From contig DBHK01000008.1 in the NCBI GenBank assembly GCA_002295635.1, forward strand, positions 49,462-113,461: DNA of 64,000 nucleotides, in the 5' to 3' direction. The position numbers were made by a program, and so were the translations under genes. Below the pieces are notes generated by a model. That model made no database searches, was not told where the DNA came from, and saw only the letters and a program-made list of their open reading frames with translations. Source of the stretch: UBA830 sp002295635 (lineage in GTDB: Bacteria; Pseudomonadota; Alphaproteobacteria; MPNO01; UBA830). Below are positions 36,014 to 45,675 of the stretch, piece by piece. The stretch's first letter is position 1. Every line of letters begins with the position of its first letter.

Positions 36014-37924
36014 TCATCCTGTACCCCCGGTCTCGTCAGACTTTTCTAGCTCCTGTTGCATGACTAGCCATGCTTCCTCGGCCTCGGCAAGCTTTTGCAA
36101 AATCCATCCTAGATCCTTCTGAAGGCTTACGAGCGTCTCTGAGGCCCCTCCGTACAATTCTGGGTCAGCCATCTTCCCCTCAATTTCATTCTTCTCCGCC
36201 TCAAGTTTCTCCATATTCTTCTCAATACGAGCAACCTGTTTTCGGAGAGGCGCGAGCACCTGTCGCTGCTCCGCCGCCGCGCGGCGCTGCCCTCGCCTGT
36301 CGACGGGAGGTAGATCAGTCTTCGGGGGGGCCAAAGACTTATCCTTGCCTCGCTCCTTCTTCTTACGACCCAAAAGAAATTCCTTATATTCTTCCAAATC
36401 GCCGTCATAAGTCTTCACGCCGCCATCGCCGACCAACCAGAATCGATCGGCGGTCAGTTGCAACACATGCGGATCGTGGCTGACGATAACCACAGCACCG
36501 GTGAAACCATTGATCGCTTGGATTAACGCCTGGCGAGAATCTACATCGAGATGGTTGGTCGGTTCATCAAGCAACAGAATATGCGGAGCGTCGCAGGTCA
36601 TAAGCGCAAAGAGCAACCGTGCTTTCTCACCACCCGATAGGCTAGCAACTTGGGTATCGGCCTTCTCCTGGCTAAACCCGAAGCGGCCAAGCTGGCTTCG
36701 CAGCTGCTCATCCCGGTCTTTCGGTCGTTTTCGGGCCAGTTCAATCACTGGCGTCGCCTCCATATCCAGCTCGTCTGTCTGGTGCTGGGCAAAATACCCA
36801 ACCCGCAACTTGGGCGCGGCAGTTACCGTGCCGGACATCGCCTGCAGCCGACCGGCTAGTAAGCGGATCAGCGTCGACTTGCCGTTACCATTTGCGCCGA
36901 TTAGCGCGATCCGGTCATCCTCATCGAGCCGAAGGGAGAGATTATTTAGGACTACTTTGTCTTCGTATCCAACCATAGCGTTAAGCACGCTGAACAGTGG
37001 TGGTGATAGCGGCGGTTCGGGATCAGGAAAATTAAACGTCACCCGCGGTCCGTCGGAAAACTCTGGAATCGGCTCCATCCGTTCCAGCATCTTGATCCTC
37101 GACTGCGCCTGTTTTGCCTTAGTCGCCTTGTATCGAAAACGGTCGACAAATTTTTGTATATGAGCGCGCTGCGCTTCCTGCTTGCTGCGTGCTCTCTCAT
37201 TCTGTTCCAACCGCATCCGCCGCGTCGCTTCAAACCTATCGTAACCACCCTGGTACATCGTGAGCTTCGAGTTTTCGAGATGTATGACCTCCTGTACGAC
37301 CCGGTTGAGTAAACCCCGGTCATGGCTGACAATGACGATGGTGCCTTCGTATCGGCGGAGATATTCCTCCAGCCACAGCGTCGCCTCGAGGTCGAGATGG
37401 TTCGTCGGCTCGTCAAGCAGCAACAGATCTGGCCCAACAAAAAGCAGCGATGCCAACATCACGCGCATACGCCAGCCACCCGAAAATTCATATAAAGGCC
37501 GTTTCTGTTCTGTATCGTCAAAACCCAACCCCGCGAGGATCCTCGCTGCCCGTGACCGAGCACTATGGGCGTCTTTTTCGGCAAGCCGTTCGTGAATGCT
37601 GGCGATACGATCCGGATTGGATGCAGTCTCTGCTTCCTCGTTTAGTTCCTGTAGTTCTGTATCGGCCGCCAACACTGCATCGACCAGAGTGCCAGCGCCG
37701 TCTGGTGCTTCCTGTCGGGTAACGCCGATCCGCCATAGCGGAGGGACTGAAACCGACCCGCCATCGGCCTCTAATTCGCTCATAATCAATTTTAATAGCG
37801 TCGTCTTCCCAGTCCCGTTGCGCCCCACCAACCCGACGCAGTGCCCAGCTGGAACCGAAGCCGATGCCCCGTCAAGCAAAACTCGCGGCCCAATACGGTA
37901 GGTGAGATTTTCGATCTGTAACAT
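36014..37924 (-). CDS. ABC-F family ATPase (Uup/YheS-like)
   Basis: This 636-residue soluble protein has two ABC domains and no membrane helices. Domain 1 has GRNGTGKTTLLK, SGGWRMRVMLASLL and LLLDEPTNHLDLEATLWLE. The inter-domain linker contains RFRYKATKAKQAQSRIKMLERM. Domain 2 has GANGNGKSTLIRLLAG, LSGGEKARLLFALM and LLLDEPTNHLDVDSRQAL. A C-terminal basic coiled coil (about 560-630) is typical of Uup. ABC-F proteins act on the ribosome. The start is ATG 37924 (MLQIENLTYRIG); ten upstream codons are not family-like. Confidence 0.93.
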   Translation of the reverse strand: MLQIENLTYRIGPRVLLDGASASVPAGHCVGLVGRNGTGKTTLLKLIMSELEADGGSVSVPPLWRIGVTRQEAPDGAGTLVDAVLAADTELQELNEEAETASNPDRIASIHERLAEKDAHSARSRAARILAGLGFDDTEQKRPLYEFSGGWRMRVMLASLLFVGPDLLLLDEPTNHLDLEATLWLEEYLRRYEGTIVIVSHDRGLLNRVVQEVIHLENSKLTMYQGGYDRFEATRRMRLEQNERARSKQEAQRAHIQKFVDRFRYKATKAKQAQSRIKMLERMEPIPEFSDGPRVTFNFPDPEPPLSPPLFSVLNAMVGYEDKVVLNNLSLRLDEDDRIALIGANGNGKSTLIRLLAGRLQAMSGTVTAAPKLRVGYFAQHQTDELDMEATPVIELARKRPKDRDEQLRSQLGRFGFSQEKADTQVASLSGGEKARLLFALMTCDAPHILLLDEPTNHLDVDSRQALIQAINGFTGAVVIVSHDPHVLQLTADRFWLVGDGGVKTYDGDLEEYKEFLLGRKKKERGKDKSLAPPKTDLPPVDRRGQRRAAAEQRQVLAPLRKQVARIEKNMEKLEAEKNEIEGKMADPELYGGASETLVSLQKDLGWILQKLAEAEEAWLVMQQELEKSDETGGTG

Positions 37925-38104
37925 GGCGCGCGGTGTGCCACGGTCCGCACACAATTACAACGGCCTGCGTAATAGCGTAGTAATATACCGCACGTTAAAC
38001 ATCCGCACCGATAACCAATCTACGATGGCCTAACCCTTTGAGGTAAATAGCCTAGGCCGACACGCGGAACGCGGCCATAAAGGTTCGGAGCAAACGAAAT
38101 ACTT

Positions 38105-39799
38105 CTAGGCTGTCTTCGCCTCGGACAACTTTAGCGATTCAATCATCTGGTCGCGCATAATGAATTTCTGTATTTTACCGGTCACCGTCATTGGGAATTC
38201 GTCGACAAAGCGAATGTAACGCGGTACTTTCTGGTGAGCTATCTGGCCGTCGCAGAATGACATAATATCCAACTCTTCCGCCTCTTCGCCCTCCGCCAAT
38301 TTGATCCAAGCGCACAGTACTTCGCCGTATCTGTCGTCCGGGACACCGAACACCTGAACGTCGGATATTTTTGGGTGACGAAAAAGGAATTCCTCGATCT
38401 CACGCGGATAGAGGTTCTCCCCGCCCCGGATAACCATGTCCTTGATTCGCCCAACAATATTGAAATAGCCACCCTCATCCATCGTGGCGAGGTCACCGGT
38501 GTGCATCCAGCCTGCTGTATCGATGGCGTCTGCAGTGCGTTCGTCATCATCCCAGTAGCCACGCATGACTGAATAGCCGCGGGTACATAGTTCTCCGGTT
38601 ACGCCCGGCGGGACGATACGCCCGTCGTCATCTATAACCTTAATCTCCAGGTGGGGCTGAATACGACCGATAGTTGACACCCGGCGTTCGATCGGATCAT
38701 CAACCGACGTCTGGGTCGAGACCGGGCTAGTCTCGGTCATACCGTAAGCGATTGTTACGTCTTCCATGTGCATCTTTTCAATGACCTGTTTCATAACCTC
38801 TACCGGGCAGGGAGACCCCGCCATTATGCCGGTGCGGAGACTCGATAAATCGAAACGATCAAAGTCCGAATGCTGTATCTGGGCGATAAACATCGTCGGC
38901 ACCCCATAGAGCGCTGTGCATTTCTCCATCGAGACTGTTTCCAATGTTGCCATTGGGTCAAAACCCTCGCCTGGGTAGACCATTGCCGCCCCGTGGGTAA
39001 CGGAGGCTAGATTACCCATAACCATACCGAAACAGTGATACAGCGGCACGGGTATACAGATACGATCGTCTTCGCCTAACGCCTGTGCCCGGCCAACAAA
39101 GAAACCGTTGTTGAGAATATTATGGTGGGTCAACGTCGCGCCTTTGGGGGCGCCAGTAGTACCAGACGTAAATTGAATATTGATCGGGTCATCGAACTGT
39201 AAGCTCGTCGCCAAATCTTTCACGCGGGTTTGTCCAGCTGCCTTTCCACGTTCAAGAATATCGCCGAAAGCATAGCTACCTCGGATTCCATCTCCATTGA
39301 CCATGATCAAGTGACGTAGAGTTGGTAATTTAGCGGATTTCAATTCTCCCGGCGCGGCGGCGTCTAATTCCGGAGCCAGCTCGCGGAGCATACCGAGATA
39401 GTCGCTGGTCTTGAACGCCACTGACGACACTAACGCTACACACCCGACCCTATTCAAGGCATATTCTAACTCCGCTAACCGGTAAGCAGGATTGATATTG
39501 ACTAGGATTAACCCCGCCTTGGCGGTCGCGAACTGAGTAATGGTCCATTCTGAATTATTGGGAGACCAGATGCCGATCCGGTCACCTGGTCGTAGGCCCA
39601 GATCAATCAGTCCAGATGCGAAATCATCTACCCGTTGTTTCAGGTCAGACCACGACCATCGAATATCCTGTTCACGAACGATCAGCGCATCGCGAGGGCC
39701 CCATTTATTAACCGCCGAATCGAATTGTGCCCCGATAGTTGATCCTATTAACGGCACATCAGAGGTGCCGCTCGCATAGCTTTTAGTAGCAACCGTCAT
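38105..39799 (-). CDS. AMP-forming fatty-acid/aryl-CoA ligase (ACSF2-like)
   Basis: This 564-residue acyl-CoA synthetase has motif A3 FTSGTTGAPKGATLTHHNI, A5 YGMTETSPVS, A7 GWMHTGDLATMD, A8 IKDMVIRGGENLYPREIEEFL and the catalytic Lys near the C terminus in TVTGKIQKFIMR. It activates a carboxylic acid to its CoA thioester; medium-chain and aromatic acids are both possible. The start is ATG 39799 behind GGAGGG. It is divergent from the amidohydrolase gene at 40082. A palindrome in the shared 280-bp region could coordinate both. Confidence 0.93.
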   Translation of the reverse strand: MTVATKSYASGTSDVPLIGSTIGAQFDSAVNKWGPRDALIVREQDIRWSWSDLKQRVDDFASGLIDLGLRPGDRIGIWSPNNSEWTITQFATAKAGLILVNINPAYRLAELEYALNRVGCVALVSSVAFKTSDYLGMLRELAPELDAAAPGELKSAKLPTLRHLIMVNGDGIRGSYAFGDILERGKAAGQTRVKDLATSLQFDDPINIQFTSGTTGAPKGATLTHHNILNNGFFVGRAQALGEDDRICIPVPLYHCFGMVMGNLASVTHGAAMVYPGEGFDPMATLETVSMEKCTALYGVPTMFIAQIQHSDFDRFDLSSLRTGIMAGSPCPVEVMKQVIEKMHMEDVTIAYGMTETSPVSTQTSVDDPIERRVSTIGRIQPHLEIKVIDDDGRIVPPGVTGELCTRGYSVMRGYWDDDERTADAIDTAGWMHTGDLATMDEGGYFNIVGRIKDMVIRGGENLYPREIEEFLFRHPKISDVQVFGVPDDRYGEVLCAWIKLAEGEEAEELDIMSFCDGQIAHQKVPRYIRFVDEFPMTVTGKIQKFIMRDQMIESLKLSEAKTA

Positions 39800-39930
39800 G
39801 CCAATTCCCTCCGGTTTGCAAGCATGTCTTGGACTCTCCAAGAAAAGCTTGGCAGAATTCTGATAAACAGATCATTTAAAGCTATAGTAACCCCCGCGCG
39901 GCGCTCAGTTAATTAGCAGGTAATTGATTT

Positions 39931-39944
39931 GTCACATTAGTGAC
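39931..39944. promoter_or_regulatory. GTCAC-ATTA-GTGAC inverted repeat in a divergent promoter region
   Basis: This perfect 5-bp dyad with a 4-bp spacer lies about midway between the divergent ligase (39799) and amidohydrolase (40082) starts, in an AT-rich stretch. It is a plausible operator for a dimeric GntR/TetR-like repressor; no protein is assigned. Confidence 0.4.
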
Positions 39945-40081
39945 TTTGCAACGCAGTAGCCTAGATCCGATTAAATATCGATAGGATTGCCTCTCGTTCA
40001 CACAGAACGTATCAGTAAACCCCCTCGACGAAATAGTCGCCGCGCCGTTAAAGTTCATCTACAATTAAGGGAGCAGGTGCC

Positions 40082-41038
40082 ATGGCCGCCGACGGAAGAA
40101 TTGATGTACACCATCACGTCTTGCCCGAATTTTATATTGAGGCACAGAAAAGCGCCGGCATCACCAGCACGGCCTATAGAGGATTTCCCGAGTGGACCCC
40201 CCAGCACAGCTTGGACGTGATGGACAATGAGGCGATTTCCACGTCTATCCTGTCCTTTACATCGCCTGGCATATGGTTTGGCGACATCGAGCAGACTAAA
40301 TCTCTAGCGCAACGCTGCAATGACTATCTAGGAGCGCTGGCACAGCATCACCCGGGGCGGTTCGGCGGATTTGGCTTTCTGCCGCTACCAGACATCGATT
40401 CCGCCATCTCGGAATGCGGACGCGCGCTTGACGACCTCGCTCTCGACGGAATCACATTGCTGACTAGTATCGACGATAAATATATAGGCCACCCCGATTT
40501 CGAGCCTCTTTACGAAGAACTCAATCGGCGCAAAGCAGTAGTATTCATCCATCCCTGCTATCCGCCGGGAACCGAGGCTAGTGGCTGGGACATTCCGCGC
40601 ATGCTCATTGACTACCCATTCGAAACGACCCGCGTCGCAGTGAACCTAATTCTAAAGGGCGTCGTTCAGCGCTATCCTCATATCAAATTTATACTTTCCC
40701 ACTCCGGCGGTACGTTGCCCTTTCTAGCACACAGGATTGCAATCTTTGATAAGGACATGCCGTTTCGTGAAAATTATCCGGAGGGAGCAATGTCATATTT
40801 TCGAAAATTCTGGTTCGATACAGCCCTTTCGGGAAATGCGATACCTTTAACTGGCCTGATAGGCATTGCAGATAAATCTCGGATCCTGTTTGGAACGGAT
40901 TATCCCTATATCTCTGCCGAAAAGGTGACGATAGAAAGCAGCGGGTTGGACGCGTGGGACGGGATCAGCGAAGCTGAGAAGGGCGCTATAAATCGGGATA
41001 ACGCCGCGGCACTTTTCCCAAAATTCGTCAATCTATGA
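40082..41038 (+). CDS. ACMSD-family amidohydrolase (probable decarboxylase)
   Basis: This 318-residue amidohydrolase-2 barrel has the N-terminal metal motif IDVHHHVLP, a third His in FIHPCYP, FILSHSGGTLPFLAHRI and the catalytic Asp in LFGTDYPY. This is the pattern of zinc- or manganese-dependent ACMSD, gamma-resorcylate and 5-carboxyvanillate decarboxylases. The reaction is probably non-oxidative decarboxylation or hydrolysis of an aromatic-derived acid. It is clearly paralogous to the protein at 55354, sharing the WFGDxxxT, RFGxFxxLPLPD and GGTxPFLAxRI blocks. ATG 40082 has AGGGAG upstream. Confidence 0.88.
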   Translation: MAADGRIDVHHHVLPEFYIEAQKSAGITSTAYRGFPEWTPQHSLDVMDNEAISTSILSFTSPGIWFGDIEQTKSLAQRCNDYLGALAQHHPGRFGGFGFLPLPDIDSAISECGRALDDLALDGITLLTSIDDKYIGHPDFEPLYEELNRRKAVVFIHPCYPPGTEASGWDIPRMLIDYPFETTRVAVNLILKGVVQRYPHIKFILSHSGGTLPFLAHRIAIFDKDMPFRENYPEGAMSYFRKFWFDTALSGNAIPLTGLIGIADKSRILFGTDYPYISAEKVTIESSGLDAWDGISEAEKGAINRDNAAALFPKFVNL

Positions 41039-41156
41039 ACCCAGAAAGTCTGGAGGCGAGGTAGTCGATCGGGTAAATACCTATCGAAGGCCTCTCGATT
41101 GAGCGGGGAAGAAAGATTTCAATACCCACCGAGAAGTGAATGGATCAAAAAATAAT

Positions 41157-42371
41157 CTACCCGTTATCCGAGTCCAAAATATTGCTCGAGGCGACATCAT
41201 AATCGTAAAATTCCGCGGCTTGGGTGGGTGAACCATCGCTCCCGAAACGACTTCTCCAAGCCATTTTTACATCTCGGGCGAAACGCCCAATCGGCGAGGC
41301 TATATGGTTTTCCTTTGCCCGAAAACGTGATCCCAGTTGCGCGCGGATCGCCCGCGGTTTGCGCACACGTTCATAGTCCGATAGCGCTGTATCGAGATCG
41401 TCCGGCGTCTTGTAGATGGCCTCAGCGAGCACACATCCATCCTCTATCGCCATGCAGGCACCCTGCCCAAGATATGGCAGCATCGGATGCGCTGCATCGC
41501 CAAGCAGCGCCGCCCGACCTTTGATCCAATTTTCCAAGGGTGGACGATCGTAAAGTGCCCATTTGTAGTATCGCTCGCTTGAACCGATGAGTTCCAACAA
41601 GTCAGGATTCCAATCGGCATAGGTTTCCATGACTTGCTCACGAGGGCATTCTTCGACCCAGGATTCCCCAGTCCATGCGTCACTCTCGAAATGAGCGACG
41701 AAATTGACCAATTCTCCGCGCCGGACGGGATAATGCACGATATGACCGTGAGGTCCCCACCAAATAGTGAATTGCCGGGCAAGCTGCAGATTGCCGAGCT
41801 TTGAACTCGGTACTAGCCCACGCCAACAAATACAACCGGTGAAGGTCGGCTCAATCGGCCCGAGAAGGCTATCTCGGACTGTGGAGTGAATGCCATCGCT
41901 GCCAACGACGATATCGGCATCGACTTCGGTCCCATCGGAAAAAATCGCCACCGCGCTGCCGTCCCTCATGTCAACGCCGATACAAGTCTTCGCCAAGTTA
42001 ACGATTTTCTCTGGTACTGCTTGGACCAAGATATCATGAAGATCAGCCCGATGGATGGTCAGAGAGGTTGCACCGTAGCGCGCCTTAATATCTTCTCCGG
42101 GTCTCGGTTTCACGATTACGCGACCGCTACGGAAACTTCGGATCGACTGTTCACGCGTTTCTACGCCGATATCAATGACCCGATCTTCGATACCTAGATA
42201 GCGCATTGCCTTTAACGCATTGGGGCTAAGCACCACGCCGGCACCGATCTCTCCCAACTCCGTTGCTTTTTCGTAGACCGCTACGTCAATGCCACGCCGG
42301 TATAAAGCTAGAGCCGTTGCGAGTCCGCCCAGCCCCCCTCCGATGACAGATATCTTTGGCATGCGGTTCAA
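41157..42371 (-). CDS. FAD-dependent aromatic hydroxylase (salicylate hydroxylase-like)
   Basis: This 404-residue class A flavin monooxygenase has the Rossmann motif ISVIGGGLGGLATALALYRRG, the DG motif VVGSDGIHSTVR and the second FAD motif GDAAHPMLPYLGQGACMAIEDG. Related enzymes are salicylate, 3-hydroxybenzoate and 6-hydroxynicotinate hydroxylases. Hydroxylation, possibly with decarboxylation, of an aromatic acid with NAD(P)H and O2 is the expected role. A TTG start at 42371 has GGAG nine bases upstream; the ATG three codons later (42362) is an alternative. Confidence 0.88.
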   Translation of the reverse strand: MNRMPKISVIGGGLGGLATALALYRRGIDVAVYEKATELGEIGAGVVLSPNALKAMRYLGIEDRVIDIGVETREQSIRSFRSGRVIVKPRPGEDIKARYGATSLTIHRADLHDILVQAVPEKIVNLAKTCIGVDMRDGSAVAIFSDGTEVDADIVVGSDGIHSTVRDSLLGPIEPTFTGCICWRGLVPSSKLGNLQLARQFTIWWGPHGHIVHYPVRRGELVNFVAHFESDAWTGESWVEECPREQVMETYADWNPDLLELIGSSERYYKWALYDRPPLENWIKGRAALLGDAAHPMLPYLGQGACMAIEDGCVLAEAIYKTPDDLDTALSDYERVRKPRAIRAQLGSRFRAKENHIASPIGRFARDVKMAWRSRFGSDGSPTQAAEFYDYDVASSNILDSDNG

Positions 42372-42902
42372 GGTAATACGCTCCAGTTATTTTTGTGGAC
42401 AACACTTTCGAAGGTCGAAATATCGATGATTATTGGAATATTGATTGCCTTGTCGGGTAATTCTTTATGTATTCGCATATTATATTGCGGCAGGCTCTGC
42501 AGATAGGCGTAGGCCTACAATATGGATCCCCCTTATTTAATAGATATTCTAATCCTAGCTATGAAGCGCCAGCTCACTGAATTCCACATACTATCGCCAT
42601 GGTTACCATCATATGCCGAACCCTTTGTTGCGTATTATATATTCGATGATGTAGCAAATTCGTTCCGGCTTCCCCCCCGACTTATGGGAAAATTAGCAAC
42701 GAGAAACCACAAATCGCGGCGCCGATTAGTCCAATGAAGAGATCTTGATATCCAACTAGTAAGTGTCAACGGTCCAGAAAGAGTGGAATAAAATTGAGAC
42801 GATCCTATGATGTTTATATAGCTCATTTAATCTACGTCCGCGTCGTATTGCCGGAAACGACGTCTAAACGCCTATGCCCTTCTAGCAACTCTCCACCGGA
42901 TC
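42372..42902. other. intergenic region between hydroxylase and ACR3 genes
   Basis: About 530 bp, AT-rich, no supported gene. A 10-bp palindrome GTAGGCCTAC is at 42509-42518. A plus-strand frame (42522-42737) is featureless. It should contain two divergent promoters. Confidence 0.45.
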
Positions 42903-44012
42903 ATGACCAACACTTTGCCACCACACCGCATTCAAAAACTCTCAGCCGAGAACGCTAGAATTGGTTTCTTTGAAAAGTGGCTATCGATCTGGGTAGCGCT
43001 TTGCATTATAGGGGGGTTGATGCTCGGGAATATATCCCCCAGCCTATTCGAATTTCTCGCCAAGCTCGAATACGCATCAGTAAATTTCGTGGTCGCGTTC
43101 CTGATCTGGGGAATGGTTTACCCAATGATGGTGAATGTCGATTTCGCATCGATCCGTCATATCGGAGATCGTCCCAAGGGGCTGATTATCACGCTCGTTG
43201 CCAACTGGCTGATAAAACCATTCAGCATGGCGTCTCTCGGCGTACTATTTTTTGAGGTAGTCTTTGCCGACCTAATCGCCCCGGAAGATGCCGTCCAGTA
43301 TATCGGCGGGCTGATCCTACTGGGCGCGGCTCCCTGTACAGCAATGGTATTCGTCTGGTCGCAGCTTACCCGAGGTGACGCGACTTATACGCTGGTACAG
43401 GTCTCAGTCAACGATGTGATCATGATCTTCGCGTTTGCACCCATCGTGGCGTTACTGTTGGGGGTAACCGATATCACGGTACCGTGGCGAACTTTGCTGC
43501 TATCGGTGGGGCTATATGTAGTCACTCCTCTCTTCGCCGGCTATCTAACTCGCCTCCAGCTGATGCGTCACGCCTCTCGGGGCAAGACCCGAGATCAAGT
43601 GGTTGATCGCTTCGTCAGCCGGATCAAACCGTATTCTATTTTCGCTCTACTCTCGACGGTCATACTACTATTCGGTTTTCAAGGTGAGGTAATCATTAAC
43701 CAGCCGATTGTGATCGGGCTGATTGCCATACCACTTCTTCTCCAATCCTACGGCATCTTTTTCATTGCGTACGCCGCCGCATGGGCATGGCGGGTTCCCT
43801 ACAACGTGGCCGCACCCTGCGCGCTGATCGGGACCTCAAACTTTTTTGAACTGGCGGTCGCCGTTGCCATCAGTGTTTTCGGCCTAAATTCCGGCGCGGC
43901 ACTGGCAACAGTCGTCGGCGTACTGGTCGAAGTGCCGGTCATGCTATCACTTGTCGCATTCGCTAACCGTACGGAGAGACATTTCTCTAAGCCCTCATTT
44001 ACCCGGGCTTAA
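42903..44012 (+). CDS. ACR3-family arsenite efflux transporter
   Basis: This 369-residue, ten-helix transporter of the bile/arsenite/riboflavin superfamily is assigned to ACR3. It has the helix-4 cysteine motif LLGAAPCTAMVFVWSQLTRGDATYTLVQVSVND and the helix-9 motif APCALIGTSNFFELAVAVAISVFGLNSGAALATVVGVLVEVP. Both Cys positions used for arsenite transport are present. It extrudes As(III) or Sb(III) in exchange for protons. No arsR, arsC or arsH gene is adjacent, which is unusual. It converges on ubiD with a 4-bp gap. Confidence 0.9.
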   Translation: MTNTLPPHRIQKLSAENARIGFFEKWLSIWVALCIIGGLMLGNISPSLFEFLAKLEYASVNFVVAFLIWGMVYPMMVNVDFASIRHIGDRPKGLIITLVANWLIKPFSMASLGVLFFEVVFADLIAPEDAVQYIGGLILLGAAPCTAMVFVWSQLTRGDATYTLVQVSVNDVIMIFAFAPIVALLLGVTDITVPWRTLLLSVGLYVVTPLFAGYLTRLQLMRHASRGKTRDQVVDRFVSRIKPYSIFALLSTVILLFGFQGEVIINQPIVIGLIAIPLLLQSYGIFFIAYAAAWAWRVPYNVAAPCALIGTSNFFELAVAVAISVFGLNSGAALATVVGVLVEVPVMLSLVAFANRTERHFSKPSFTRA

Positions 44013-44016
44013 GCGA

Positions 44017-45540
44017 TCACACGTCCTTTTCGAAATGCTGAACCGCGGGTGGGGTTCCCGGAAGACCCAGTCTTTCCCAGTCTGCTACGACCTTGTTGTA
44101 GACTTTTTCATCCAGCATGGTGCGTTTCGAATATTCCTTGATATGCTTGTGATCCTTGCAAGCGTTGATCAAGCATTTCGATCCGTAAGGCCGATTTTCT
44201 GGGGGATACTGGCTAGGATCAAGCTGGGTGCTCCAAGTATTTTTCAAAATTTCGACATCATCAACCGGATTGCTGCGGCTCGCCATCGCCCACAGAACCT
44301 GATCCATGTCACAGGGATCGATGTCCTCATCCACCACGATGATCCATTTAGTATAATAAGCTCCGCCGGGCACCTGGGCGGCGAGGGCGAGTACCTGCGC
44401 TGCATGTCCGGCATAGCGCTGCTCAATACTGACGCAAGTCATACCCCAGCCGCCGGCCGCTGCGGGATGGCAATACACGCCCTTAATTCCGGCAATACCG
44501 AGTTTATCGAAATCGTTCCAGACCCGCGCTGAGCGGATTATAGCGAAAAATCCTGACTGCTCGCAGGACGGATAATCCGCCATCAAAGCATTGGTCATTA
44601 TCGGCTGATTACGATGGTGTAGTGCTGTAATCTCAATCAGCGGAGCCTCTCCCTCTGGCCGGCCGTAGTACCCGGTGAATTCACCGAATGGACCTTCACC
44701 TTTCATGGAACCCGGTTTGAGAACACCCTCAATCACCAACTCCGCGTTTGCCGGAATCAGCAAATCGGTCTTCTTTCCCCTCACTACCGACACCGCCTGA
44801 CCCCGGATACCGCCGATGAATTCGTACTCCGAGATATTTTTCGGAAAACCCTGCGAGCCGACTAGCATGAAAATCGGATCCACCCCCCAGGCTGCAGCGA
44901 CCTCTATAGATTCGCCCCGCTCCCAAGCGCGCTCAATATGTAACCGCGCATCCTTTCCCGGTGACAGATATAGCCCAGAATGTCGCTTACCTTGCTGCAT
45001 CATGCGGTAGGTACCGACATTCAGATATCCGGTATCGGGATCGCGAGTGATAACGCAGTCTGCAGTTCCCGGATATCGCCCACCATCGAGCGGCCAATGC
45101 ATCGGGACAGGTAATTTGTCGAGATCGATATCTTCACCCGTCAAAGTGTTCTGAAATACGGGTGCTTCCTCAGCCGTAATTTCACGCGGCGGGATCCGCT
45201 GCATGAGTTTAGATTTTACCTTCTGGATCAGTTCAATAGCTAACGTCTCCGGATCTTCCCCCAGCGTTATAGAAATTCTCCTCAGGCTGGGTCCCGCAAG
45301 GTTCCACAGAAGCCGCGCTCCGATCCCACCATCATCGAATCCTTCCGCCTTTTCGAACATCACCGTGGGGGACGGCTGCTGCTTAGCCAACAGATAACCA
45401 ATCGCGCTCATTTCCTGATCTCGGTTGACCGGCTCCGATACTTTCACTAGTTCGCCAATATCGTCCACAGCTTCGAGCCACTGCCGCAAGTCCTGGATTG
45501 GCTCATTTTGGGACGTGGATGTGGATTTGGTATCGGTCAT
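44017..45540 (-). CDS. UbiD-family prenyl-FMN decarboxylase 1
   Basis: This 507-residue UbiD-family enzyme carries out reversible (de)carboxylation of an unsaturated or aromatic acid with prenylated FMN and Mn2+/K+. The catalytic E-R-E set is in place: N174 to R179 in NVGTYR and E282/E287 in GEGPFGEF, with the same spacing as fungal Fdc1. The start is ATG 45540 (MTDTKSTST) behind GGGGAA. It is the terminal gene of the minus-strand cluster, 135 bp after the MDR gene. No ubiX (prenyl-FMN synthase) is in the window, so the cofactor must come from elsewhere. Confidence 0.92.
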   Translation of the reverse strand: MTDTKSTSTSQNEPIQDLRQWLEAVDDIGELVKVSEPVNRDQEMSAIGYLLAKQQPSPTVMFEKAEGFDDGGIGARLLWNLAGPSLRRISITLGEDPETLAIELIQKVKSKLMQRIPPREITAEEAPVFQNTLTGEDIDLDKLPVPMHWPLDGGRYPGTADCVITRDPDTGYLNVGTYRMMQQGKRHSGLYLSPGKDARLHIERAWERGESIEVAAAWGVDPIFMLVGSQGFPKNISEYEFIGGIRGQAVSVVRGKKTDLLIPANAELVIEGVLKPGSMKGEGPFGEFTGYYGRPEGEAPLIEITALHHRNQPIMTNALMADYPSCEQSGFFAIIRSARVWNDFDKLGIAGIKGVYCHPAAAGGWGMTCVSIEQRYAGHAAQVLALAAQVPGGAYYTKWIIVVDEDIDPCDMDQVLWAMASRSNPVDDVEILKNTWSTQLDPSQYPPENRPYGSKCLINACKDHKHIKEYSKRTMLDEKVYNKVVADWERLGLPGTPPAVQHFEKDV

Positions 45541-45675
45541 CGTTGTGTTCCCCGTCATCGGTGGTTTGGGCAGAATAATGGACAAGCGGCAGGCGTTGCG
45601 CAATGAACTGGAGTTCTGCCGAGATCTAATTTTTTACTATACGTTTAAACATGACAAAAATTTAGAACCGGTTTA

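Noticed and set aside
42509..42518. GTAGGCCTAC palindrome as an operator for ACR3
   Set aside because: It is far (about 385 bp) from the ACR3 start and short; chance occurrence is likely.
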